NCBI GenBank assembly: GCA_963717155.1
Contig: OY970326.1
Span: forward strand, 1,736,001 to 1,800,000
DNA from: G963717155 sp963717155
GTDB lineage: Bacteria > Actinomycetota > Thermoleophilia > Gaiellales > JALYLC01
Length of the DNA: 64,000 bases
Direction of reading: 5' to 3'
Shown: piece after piece, positions 51,085-58,297 of the stretch
Layout of the letters: each line of letters opens with the position of its first letter
Numbering within the stretch: position 1 is the stretch's first letter
Notes under the pieces: generated by a model
The model's database searches: none
What the model was told of the DNA's origin: nothing
Seen by the model: the letters and a program-made list of their open reading frames with translations, nothing else
Position numbers and translations under genes: made by a program

Positions 51085-51915
51085 TTAGGGAGCGAGGGAC
51101 GCGCAGTCCCGCTCTTCCGGGAGCAGCGGTCGGGCGACCAGCGCGTACTCGGCCTTGCCGCTCTTCCAGCGCGACTCGTCGCTGGCGGTTCGGAGCGTCG
51201 CCAGCAAGGTGCGGGCGGATTGCCCGCTCACCGCGATGCACCGGTAGCCGATGCTCATCGCGTTACCGGCCGAGGCGAGGTCGCTGGACAGGGGCCAGGT
51301 GACGATGGAGCTGCCCGGCGCAGCCTGACCCTTGTACGGCTGGACGTACACCACGACCGACGGCGGGACGTAGCGCGACCCGGCGAGCCCGTGCGGGAGG
51401 CCGGCGATGAACGCGCGCAGGGCCTCGCGTGCGCGCGCCTGTGCGGCCGGGAGACGTCCGTTCCCGGCGCTGATTCCCAGCGCGTAGGCCTCACGGGTGA
51501 CGCGGCGGCCGGCGACGTTCAACCTCACGGTCGTGGTTGGCGCGTCCGAGATGCCGATCGAGCCCATATCGCCGTAGTCGATCGAGCCGCGGCCGAGCAG
51601 CCCGGCGGCGCGAGCGCGGCGCAGCAGCGCCTGTACCTGCGGCTCGCGCAACCTCGTGCGAAGGAGCGGGGCGAGCGCCGGCCGCGGCGACATCTGCGTC
51701 ACCGGGCCCGGAACGATCACCGATCCGTCGCCGTACAGCGTGAACGCGGGGAGCGCGCCGAGGGTCGCCGAGGGAGCCACGAAGCCTCCCCCAGTCGTCA
51801 CCCGGACGACGATCTCGGCCTTCCCGGTCGGGTGTGCGATCGGAGCAGCCAGCGCGTCGCTCGCCGGCGCGACGAGCAGCGAGACGAGTCCTATGAGCCT
51901 GAGGGAACGATGCAT
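51085..51915 (-). CDS. secreted hypothetical protein
   Basis: A 276-residue protein with a signal peptide (MHRSLRLIGLVSLLVAPASDALA) and a beta-rich mature part: IVVRVTTGGGFVAPSATLGALPAFTLYGDGSVI and VTREAYALGISAGN. The opening GGGFV...LPxFTLYGDG resembles actinobacterial exported proteins of unknown function in which the text V-x-x-x-GGGF recurs. A C-terminal pair of cysteines (GYRCIAV and ERDCASL) may be bridged. Probable operon with the small membrane protein that follows. Confidence 0.6.
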   Translation of the reverse strand: MHRSLRLIGLVSLLVAPASDALAAPIAHPTGKAEIVVRVTTGGGFVAPSATLGALPAFTLYGDGSVIVPGPVTQMSPRPALAPLLRTRLREPQVQALLRRARAAGLLGRGSIDYGDMGSIGISDAPTTTVRLNVAGRRVTREAYALGISAGNGRLPAAQARAREALRAFIAGLPHGLAGSRYVPPSVVVYVQPYKGQAAPGSSIVTWPLSSDLASAGNAMSIGYRCIAVSGQSARTLLATLRTASDESRWKSGKAEYALVARPLLPEERDCASLAP

Positions 51916-51984
51916 ACCGCTCTGACGCAGGTTCGCACGTTCTGGTTCCCGACGGATGTTCGCGACTGTGAGCCGCTCCGCGCG

Positions 51985-52482
51985 CTACGCGTCCGAGATC
52001 GGACGGCCCACGACGAGCACCTCGCGCAGGCCCGGGTCGAGCTCGAGGAAGCTGGCGTCGGCCAGCACCCCGAGGCCGTCGAGCGTCTTCGAGAAGAAGC
52101 AGCGCGCGGACGCGGCGAGGATCACGTCCTTGATCTCGAGCTCGCTGAGCCCGAGGTCGCGAAGCCGCTGCAGGTCGGCGTCGCCGATCGACGATGCGTC
52201 GGACACGACGCGCTCAGCGAGGTCCATCACCGCGATGTCGACCTCGTCGAGCCCGGCGCTGCGATGGTCGAGCACGATCTCCCTCACAGGCTCGGCGAAG
52301 CGCTCCTGGAGCACACGCCCGTGCGCGACACAGCAGTACGTCGAGCGGAGCCTTCGCGCCGCTGCGAGCGTGACGAGCTCGTAGCGACGTGCGTCCATCG
52401 ACGCCTGGATCGCGCCGATCAGCTGCCGCCAGGCGTCGTAGACCTCTGTCCTGCCGCTGAACGCACGCTCGTAGTTCTGCAT
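51985..52482 (-). CDS. AhpD-like / carboxymuconolactone decarboxylase family protein
   Basis: A 165-residue all-helical protein. ELVTLAAARRLRSTYCCVAHGRVL is the AhpD-type active-site helix, with Glu, Cys and His in register. In true AhpD peroxidases the site is C-x-x-C-x3-H; here the first cysteine position is serine (S-T-Y-C-C-V-A-H), so a dithiol peroxidase cycle through this pair is doubtful, although a neighbouring extra cysteine is present. ATG at 52482 follows GGAGGG. Isolated between two leftward genes. Confidence 0.72.
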   Translation of the reverse strand: MQNYERAFSGRTEVYDAWRQLIGAIQASMDARRYELVTLAAARRLRSTYCCVAHGRVLQERFAEPVREIVLDHRSAGLDEVDIAVMDLAERVVSDASSIGDADLQRLRDLGLSELEIKDVILAASARCFFSKTLDGLGVLADASFLELDPGLREVLVVGRPISDA

Positions 52483-52592
52483 CGAGCGACCCTCCGAAAG
52501 CGCTTGGTTGACACGTCTGGAGCGTTAAAGTCTACTCAACGCGGCTCGCTCGACGGGAGGCGCGGGGCACCACCTGACGAACGCGACCCGAT

Positions 52593-53420
52593 TCACAGCT
52601 GCCGCGCGACCGCCTGCGAGCGCTCGTCCAGGCGCGGGTCGCCGAGACGCGCCGCCCAGGCGGCGAAGCCGGGCGCCGGACCGCGCCAGCGGAGGTCGTC
52701 GACGTCGGCGAGCACCGGGGCCGACGCACGCAGGGTCGCGAGGTCCTTGAACAGCAGCGCGAGGTCGCGCTGCTCGCCGAGCACGTCGGACGGGAACTCC
52801 TCGATGCTCCCGTAGCGGTTCACGAGCCGGGCCGCCGTGACCTTGCCGATGCCGGCGATGCCGGGGTAGCCGTCTGCGGAGTCGCCGACGAGCGCGAGCA
52901 GGTCCGGTATCCCCGGCGGATCCACGCCGAACTTCTCGCGTACCCCGGCGGCGTTCCGCACCGCGCTGCTCCGACGATCGACCTGGACCACGTGGTCGCC
53001 TCGTACACACTGCGCGAGATCCTTGTCCGGCGTCCAGATGCAGACCTGGTCGACCTCATCGTCCGCGTACGCGATCTGCGCGGCCGCTGCGAGGGCATCG
53101 TCTGCTTCAAGCTCGACCATCGGCCACACGAAGACACCCATCTCCACGAGCGCGTCCTCGAGCGGCTCGAACTGGGCGCGAAGAGCGGGATCGACGCCCG
53201 CGCCGGTCTTGTAGCCCGGCCAGAGGTCGTTACGGAACGACTCGATGACATGGTCGGTCGCGACGCCGACGTGGGTCGTGCCGGTCTCGAGCATCTGCAG
53301 CACGGTGTGGAGCACACCGGCCGCGGCGCCAAGCGGCTGGCCGTCGGGCCTGCCTCCGCGCCGGCGGCCGTAGAAGTGGCGGAACAGCTCGTAGGTCCCG
53401 TCGACGAGGTGGACGACCAT
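52593..53420 (-). CDS. stand-alone 5'-3' exonuclease / flap endonuclease (PolA N-domain type)
   Basis: A 275-residue nuclease. VHLVDGTYELFRHFYG holds the first metal Asp; VELEADDALAAAAQIA and IWTPDKDLAQCV hold the acidic clusters of 5' nucleases; GIPDLLALVGDSADGYPGIAGIGKVTAARLV is the helix-3-turn-helix DNA-binding motif with two further Asp. It matches the nuclease part of DNA polymerase I without the polymerase. It would remove RNA primers or flaps. ATG at 53420 lies 28 bases from the divergent DUF72 start. Confidence 0.85.
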   Translation of the reverse strand: MVVHLVDGTYELFRHFYGRRRGGRPDGQPLGAAAGVLHTVLQMLETGTTHVGVATDHVIESFRNDLWPGYKTGAGVDPALRAQFEPLEDALVEMGVFVWPMVELEADDALAAAAQIAYADDEVDQVCIWTPDKDLAQCVRGDHVVQVDRRSSAVRNAAGVREKFGVDPPGIPDLLALVGDSADGYPGIAGIGKVTAARLVNRYGSIEEFPSDVLGEQRDLALLFKDLATLRASAPVLADVDDLRWRGPAPGFAAWAARLGDPRLDERSQAVARQL

Positions 53421-53448
53421 GCTGCCCCGAGGATGGCAGGCTTCGCCG

Positions 53449-54210
53449 ATGACCGCGTTGCCGCCTGACCGCATCCGCGTCGGCTGCTCGGGTTGGAACT
53501 ACTCGAGCTGGCGCGGCGGGGCCTTCTATCCCCGCGGCCTCCCCGCGAGCCGGTGGCTCGGGTTCTACGCCGGACGGTACGACACCGTCGAGGTGAACTC
53601 GACGTTCTACCGGCTCCCGCGCCGCGATGCCGTTGCGCGCTGGGCCGATGACACCCCGGAAGACTTCACCTTCGCCGTGAAGGTGAGCCGCTACCTGACG
53701 CACATCAAGCGCCTCCGCGATGCGGCCGTCTACCTCGAGCGCTTCCTCGAGCGCGTCGAGCCGCTGGCGGATGCCGGGAAGCTCGGGCCGCTCCTCTGGC
53801 AGCTCCCTCCGACGTTTCGGCGCGACGACGAGCGTCTGGCAGCGGCCCTCTCGGACCTGCCATCCGGTTTGCGGCACGCGGTCGAGTTCCGCCATGAGAG
53901 CTGGTTCACCGATCAGGTGTGGGAACTGCTCAGGGAACACAACGTGGCGCTCGTCATCGCCGACGGACCCGATGTCCGCTCGTTCCAGACGCGCGAGCTG
54001 ACGGCGGACTTCGTCTACGTGCGCTTCCACCGGGGATCGCGCGGACGCAGGGGGAACTACTCCGACCGCGAGCTTCTCGAGTGGCGGCGGACGATCTGCC
54101 AGTGGGCCGCCGATCGCGACGTGTACATCTACTTCAACAACGACTGGGAGGCGTTCGCCCCGGCCAACGCGAGCACGTTGAAGGCGATGATCGAGTCGGC
54201 GCCCGCGTAG
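53449..54210 (+). CDS. DUF72 TIM-barrel protein
   Basis: A 253-residue protein. IRVGCSGWNYSSWRGGAFYP, YDTVEVNSTFYRLP, FTFAVKVSRYLTHIKRLRD, LLWQLPPTF, HAVEFRHESWF and YIYFNNDWEAFAPANA are the consecutive DUF72 (YecE) motifs. The biochemical role is not established for the family. ATG at 53449 is preferred over ATG at 53419, which would overlap the divergent exonuclease start. Its 3' end overlaps the convergent phosphoribosyltransferase open frame by 77 bases. Confidence 0.85.
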   Translation: MTALPPDRIRVGCSGWNYSSWRGGAFYPRGLPASRWLGFYAGRYDTVEVNSTFYRLPRRDAVARWADDTPEDFTFAVKVSRYLTHIKRLRDAAVYLERFLERVEPLADAGKLGPLLWQLPPTFRRDDERLAAALSDLPSGLRHAVEFRHESWFTDQVWELLREHNVALVIADGPDVRSFQTRELTADFVYVRFHRGSRGRRGNYSDRELLEWRRTICQWAADRDVYIYFNNDWEAFAPANASTLKAMIESAPA

Positions 54211-54886
54211 CGGCCCGAAGGAGCGCGCGCACCTCGTCGTCGCTCGTCTGGGAGAAGTCGTCGTACCACGTGCCGACCGATCGAAAGGCTGCGGGCGTGA
54301 GCAGACAGGCGACATCATGCGTCTCGCGGCGGAGAGCCTCGCACACCTCCTGCGGCGCCACGGGAACCGCGACGACGACGCGCGCCGGGTGCCGCCGCCG
54401 CACAGCCCGGATGGCAGCAAGCATCGTCGCTCCGGTGGCGAGCCCGTCGTCGACGAGGATGACGGTGCGACCGGTCAGGTCAGGCGGTGGTCGCTCGCCG
54501 CGGTAGTCCCGCTCGCGGCGAGCGAGCTCGCGGCCCTCGGCGGCTGCGATCGCCTCGACCTGGTCTGGGGGAATCGAGAGCTGCTCGACCACGCGCCGGT
54601 TGACGACCCGGACTCCGCCGCTCGCGATCGCGCCGAGCGCGAGCTCCTCGTGACCGGGAACGCCGAGCTTGCGCACGACGAAGACGTCCAGCGGTGCGTC
54701 GAGCGTCTCGGCGATCTCGAACGCGACCGGGACCCCGCCCCGTGGCAGCCCGAGGACGATCGCATCGTCGCGCCCGCCGTAGCTCCGCAGTCGCCCGCCA
54801 AGCATGCGACCTGCCTCGGCCCGATCGCGGAACCGATCGGGCGCGGATGTCGCAGAGGCTTGCCGGTGAGAGTCGATTGGCCGCAC
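54134..54886 (-). CDS. phosphoribosyltransferase-domain protein
   Basis: About 250 residues as open frame. AIVLGLPRGGVPVAFEIAETL and LDVFVVRKLGVPGHEELALGAIASGG precede the PRPP-binding loop VILVDDGLATGATMLAAI, a full match to the stand-alone phosphoribosyltransferases often annotated with dienelactone hydrolase partners. GTG at 54886 gives VRPIDSHRQAS; DRAEAGRMLGGRL marks the domain start. The last 25 residues overlap the DUF72 gene antisense and look like non-coding text, so the true stop may have been displaced by an indel near 54215-54235. Confidence 0.75.
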   Translation of the reverse strand: MRPIDSHRQASATSAPDRFRDRAEAGRMLGGRLRSYGGRDDAIVLGLPRGGVPVAFEIAETLDAPLDVFVVRKLGVPGHEELALGAIASGGVRVVNRRVVEQLSIPPDQVEAIAAAEGRELARRERDYRGERPPPDLTGRTVILVDDGLATGATMLAAIRAVRRRHPARVVVAVPVAPQEVCEALRRETHDVACLLTPAAFRSVGTWYDDFSQTSDDEVRALLRAATRAPTRSSPSTCSRWPGRTPPSRC

Positions 54887-55082
54887 CGTTCGCTGCGGAG
54901 ACTGCCGTACGACGGCAACGATAGGCCGTCTGAGAAGATCGGGGCTCGCGTACGCACCCGCTCGCAGGCTATGCTCATCCGGGGCCGCGACGCCCGCCCG
55001 CGTGCTTGCACCGCTGACTCCGAGCCGCACGGCGGGAGGGCGTGACGGAGATCGCCACGCGATGCAACGAGGGGAGATCGAG

Positions 55083-56102
55083 ATGAAGGCACCGACGCGC
55101 AGGCAGCTGATGCGGTTGGCAGTGATCGTGGGCGCGACAGCCCTCGTGGCGGTCACGGCGACGACGACCTCGAGCGCAGCGCCGCGCAAGCACGCCGCGT
55201 TCGCCAAGATCCGCCTGGCCTTCTCGACCTGGAACGGCTATGCCGGTCTCGTGATCGGGGTCAAGGCAGGCATCTTCAAGAAGGCCGGTCTCGACGTCCA
55301 GTACAGCGTCATCGAGGATCCGGTCGAGCGCTTCAACGCGCTCAAGGCCGGCTCGCTCGACGCGATCGCGACCACGCCGGACACGTTCTCGCGCACGTAC
55401 GCGCGCGGGATCAAGACCGTTCAGGTGATGGGCCTCGACGCCTCCGTGGGTGGTGACGGCATCGTCGCGAACAAGAGCATCACGAGCGTCAAGCAGCTGA
55501 AGGGCCAGAAGGTCGCGGTCAGCGCCGGTTCGACGAGCCAGTGGATGCTCGCCTACGTCCTGTCTGTGAACAAGCTCTCGCTCAAGGACGTCAAGCAGGT
55601 CGACCTGACGTCCGGGGATGCGGGTGCGGCGTTCGCCGCTGGGCGGGTGCCCGTCGCCGTGACCTGGCAGCCGTGGCTCGACCGCACGCAGAAGAACCCG
55701 AACGGTCACGTGCTCGTCTCGACCAAGCAGTACCCGACGATCATCACCGACGGGGTCGGCTTCACGCCCGAGTTCATCCAGAAGAACCCGAGCACGGTGC
55801 AGGCGTTCGTCGACGCCTACGGCAAGGTGATGGACTTCATCAAGTCGAACCCGAACAAGGCGTTCGGATATGCGACCAAGTACCTCGGCCAGAGCGTCCC
55901 CCAGATCGAGGCGACGCTCAGCGACGTGCCCCTGTGGACGCTGAAGCAGAGCCGTGCGTACTACGGCACCTCCAGCAAGCATGGTCAGGCGTACCTGATC
56001 TTCACCAAGTCGGCGCAGTTCTGGAAGTCGATCGGGGAGATCTCATCGGTCCCCTCCCCGAACGCTGCGATCGATCCCAGTTTCCTCAGCAAGGCGACAT
56101 AG
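55083..56102 (+). CDS. ABC transporter substrate-binding protein (SsuA/TauA/NMT1 type)
   Basis: A 339-residue exported binding protein. Signal peptide MKAPTRRQLMRLAVIVGATALVAVTATTTSSAAP. KIRLAFSTWNGYAGLVIGVKAGIFKKAGLDVQY and ERFNALKAGSLDAIATTPDTF are standard in sulfonate, taurine, nitrate and pyrimidine-precursor binding proteins. KQLKGQKVAVSAGSTSQWML follows. The ligand is undefined. ATG at 55083 has GAGGGGAGATCGAG upstream. First of a three-gene importer operon that also has its ATPase. Confidence 0.88.
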   Translation: MKAPTRRQLMRLAVIVGATALVAVTATTTSSAAPRKHAAFAKIRLAFSTWNGYAGLVIGVKAGIFKKAGLDVQYSVIEDPVERFNALKAGSLDAIATTPDTFSRTYARGIKTVQVMGLDASVGGDGIVANKSITSVKQLKGQKVAVSAGSTSQWMLAYVLSVNKLSLKDVKQVDLTSGDAGAAFAAGRVPVAVTWQPWLDRTQKNPNGHVLVSTKQYPTIITDGVGFTPEFIQKNPSTVQAFVDAYGKVMDFIKSNPNKAFGYATKYLGQSVPQIEATLSDVPLWTLKQSRAYYGTSSKHGQAYLIFTKSAQFWKSIGEISSVPSPNAAIDPSFLSKAT

Positions 56103-56106
56103 GCTG

Positions 56107-56988
56107 GTGCGAGCGGTCGGCGACGAGCCCGCGATCTCGCCCGGCCACGGCGTGCCGGGCGAGACGGCGGCGCGACGACGCCGGCCGTCTCGCTCGCGTC
56201 GCTACCTGACGCCGAAGCGCGCGATCCCCCGCACCCTCGTGGTCGTCCTGGGCGTGCTCAGCTTCGCCACGCTGATCGGGCTATGGGCGATTCTCACGTA
56301 CGGCGGCTTCATCTCGTCGTACTTCCTGCCCAAGCCGACGACGGTCGCGCACACGGAGTACCAGCTCTTTGCGGAGCGCGGCTTCCTCTCCGACGTGTGG
56401 GCGAGCCTGTATCGCATCATGGCGGGGTTCATCCTCGCCGCCCTCATCGCGGTACCGGTCGGGATCGCGATCGGCTCCTTCCGGAGCGTGCAGGCATTCC
56501 TCGAGCCGCCGATCGCGGCGATCCGCTACATGCCGGCGTCGGCGTTCATCCCGCTCCTGATCATCTGGTTCGGGATCGCGAACGGCGAGAAGATCGCCGT
56601 GATCTTCATGGGCGTGTTCTTCCCGCTCACGCTGATGATCGCCGACGTGTCAGCGAACGTGCCCGGCGAGTGGCTCGACATGTCGTACACGCTCGGCGCC
56701 TCGCGACTGCAGGTGTTCCTTCGCGTGCTCGTGCCCGCATGCTGGCCGGGAGTCCTCGACAGCCTGCGCATCGGCGTCGGCTGGGCCTGGACGTACCTGA
56801 TCGTGGCGGAGCTCGTCGCCGCCGACACGGGCATCGGCCACGTGATCCTGCAGGCCAACCGCTTCCTCCAGACCGACGTCATCATCGCCGGAATCCTCAC
56901 GATCGGCGCCCTCGGCCTGATCACCGACTGGGTGTTCCGCTGGCTCTACCGCGTCCTGTTCCCCTACGTCGAGCGGGTCGAGCGGTGA
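56107..56988 (+). CDS. ABC transporter permease (SsuC/TauC type)
   Basis: A 293-residue permease. A basic cytoplasmic N-terminus of about 40 residues is followed by six helices and the EAA-like loop VPGEWLDMSYTLGASRLQVFLRVLVPACWPG. GWAWTYLIVAELVAADTGIGHVI is the conserved last-loop motif of SsuC/TauC proteins. GTG at 56107, four bases after the binding-protein stop. Confidence 0.88.
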   Translation: MRAVGDEPAISPGHGVPGETAARRRRPSRSRRYLTPKRAIPRTLVVVLGVLSFATLIGLWAILTYGGFISSYFLPKPTTVAHTEYQLFAERGFLSDVWASLYRIMAGFILAALIAVPVGIAIGSFRSVQAFLEPPIAAIRYMPASAFIPLLIIWFGIANGEKIAVIFMGVFFPLTLMIADVSANVPGEWLDMSYTLGASRLQVFLRVLVPACWPGVLDSLRIGVGWAWTYLIVAELVAADTGIGHVILQANRFLQTDVIIAGILTIGALGLITDWVFRWLYRVLFPYVERVER

Positions 56989-57764
56989 GCTCGATCCATG
57001 CCCGCAACGTCTCGATGACGTTCGAGACGCGAAGAGGATCGGTGCAGGCGCTCGACGACGTGTCCCTGGAGATCCCGGACGCCCACTTCACGTGTCTCGT
57101 CGGGGCGTCGGGATGTGGCAAGTCGACGCTCCTGAACATCATGGCGGGCCTCATCGAGCCGACCGCAGGCGACGTCCTCGTCGACGGACGCGCCATCGAC
57201 GGACCGGGCGAGGATCGCGGAATGGTGTTCCAGTCCTACACGCTGTATCCCTGGATGACGGTGCGTCGGAACGTCGAGTTCGGGCCGAAGCTGAAGGGCG
57301 TGGCGCGCGCGGAGCGCCGCAGGCTCGCGAGCTCGCTGATCGAGGAGATGGGCGTGGCGGAGTTCGCCGACTCCTACCCCAAGGAGCTCTCGGGTGGCAT
57401 GAAGCAGCGCGTCGCGATCGCCCGCGCGCTCGCGAACGACCCGGAGGTCCTCCTCATGGACGAGCCCTTCGGTGCGCTCGACGCGCTCACGCGCACGAGT
57501 GCGCAACGCTTCCTCACCGAGATCTGGGAGCGCCACCGACGCACCATCGCGTTCGTCACGCACGACATCGACGAGGCGATCCTGCTCGCCGACACGGTGT
57601 GCGTGATGAGCCCGCGACCCGGCCGCGTGCGCGAGGTCGTCGAGATCGACATCCCGCGGCCGCGCAGCTTCGAGGTGCGCGAGAGTGCTCGCTTCATCGA
57701 GCTGCGGCACCGGCTGCTGGCACTGATCTTCGAACACGAGCGCACCGGCCCCGCCGTGTCGTAG
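56985..57764 (+). CDS. ABC transporter ATP-binding protein (SsuB/TauB type)
   Basis: A 259-residue ATPase: Walker A GASGCGKSTLL, Q-loop VFQSYTLYPWMTV, signature LSGGMKQRVAIARALA, Walker B LLMDEPFGALDAL, D-loop and switch His in VTHDIDEAILLAD. All catalytic residues are present. GTG at 56985 overlaps the permease stop (GTGA). Together the three genes form a complete SsuABC-like importer. Confidence 0.92.
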   Translation: MSSIHARNVSMTFETRRGSVQALDDVSLEIPDAHFTCLVGASGCGKSTLLNIMAGLIEPTAGDVLVDGRAIDGPGEDRGMVFQSYTLYPWMTVRRNVEFGPKLKGVARAERRRLASSLIEEMGVAEFADSYPKELSGGMKQRVAIARALANDPEVLLMDEPFGALDALTRTSAQRFLTEIWERHRRTIAFVTHDIDEAILLADTVCVMSPRPGRVREVVEIDIPRPRSFEVRESARFIELRHRLLALIFEHERTGPAVS

Positions 57765-57808
57765 CTCGCTCGATGTTTCGGCCCACCGGGATCGGGGAGG
57801 GCCTCTGC

Positions 57809-58225
57809 ATGCAACGTTCTAGCGCCGCGACCCGAGCGTCGGCGAGCGCTGCGGCAGTCAGCGTCGTCGAGACCGAACCTCTCGAGTCGCGACCCGCAGG
57901 CTTCGGCGGTGTCGTGTCGCTTCGTGGCGAGCACGATTTCGCCACGATCGACGCGATCGAGCGCGCCGTCACGCAGGCGGACGAGAACGTGCTGCTCGAC
58001 CTCTCCGCGTGTGAGTTCATCGACTCGACGGTCATCGGCGCGATCCTCACGTGTATCCGCGAGCTTGCGCACCGCGGGTCGCGCCTCGAGCTCGTCGCAC
58101 CTCCCGAGAACACGACGGTCTCGCACATCCTCGACGTGGCCGGGCTACGCGAGATCCTGACGGTGCATGAGCGCAGGCCCGGACCACTAAACGTGCCTGT
58201 TGATACGGACTCCCGCGTCTGGTAA
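57809..58225 (+). CDS. STAS-domain anti-sigma factor antagonist
   Basis: A 138-residue protein. GVVSLRGEHDFATIDAIERAV and NVLLDLSACEFIDSTVIGAILTCIREL form the STAS core with the phosphorylatable Ser in FIDSTVIG, as in SpoIIAA/RsbV proteins that release sigma factors by a partner switch. GLREILTVHERR is the usual C-terminal helix. ATG at 57809 is chosen over ATG at 57773 because GGGGAGGG precedes it. No partner kinase is in the window. Confidence 0.8.
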   Translation: MQRSSAATRASASAAAVSVVETEPLESRPAGFGGVVSLRGEHDFATIDAIERAVTQADENVLLDLSACEFIDSTVIGAILTCIRELAHRGSRLELVAPPENTTVSHILDVAGLREILTVHERRPGPLNVPVDTDSRVW

Positions 58226-58297
58226 GAACTGCTCCCCCAAACGCCCCCGGGCCCATCCGGCAGGCAGACGCTGTTCAGTGTCGACGAGAGGCGCACC

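Noticed and set aside
57809..57822. A third copy of the iol operator (ATGCAACGTTCTAG)
   Set aside because: It overlaps the start codon of the STAS gene, loses symmetry at both ends and has no -10 box at the right distance; probably chance.
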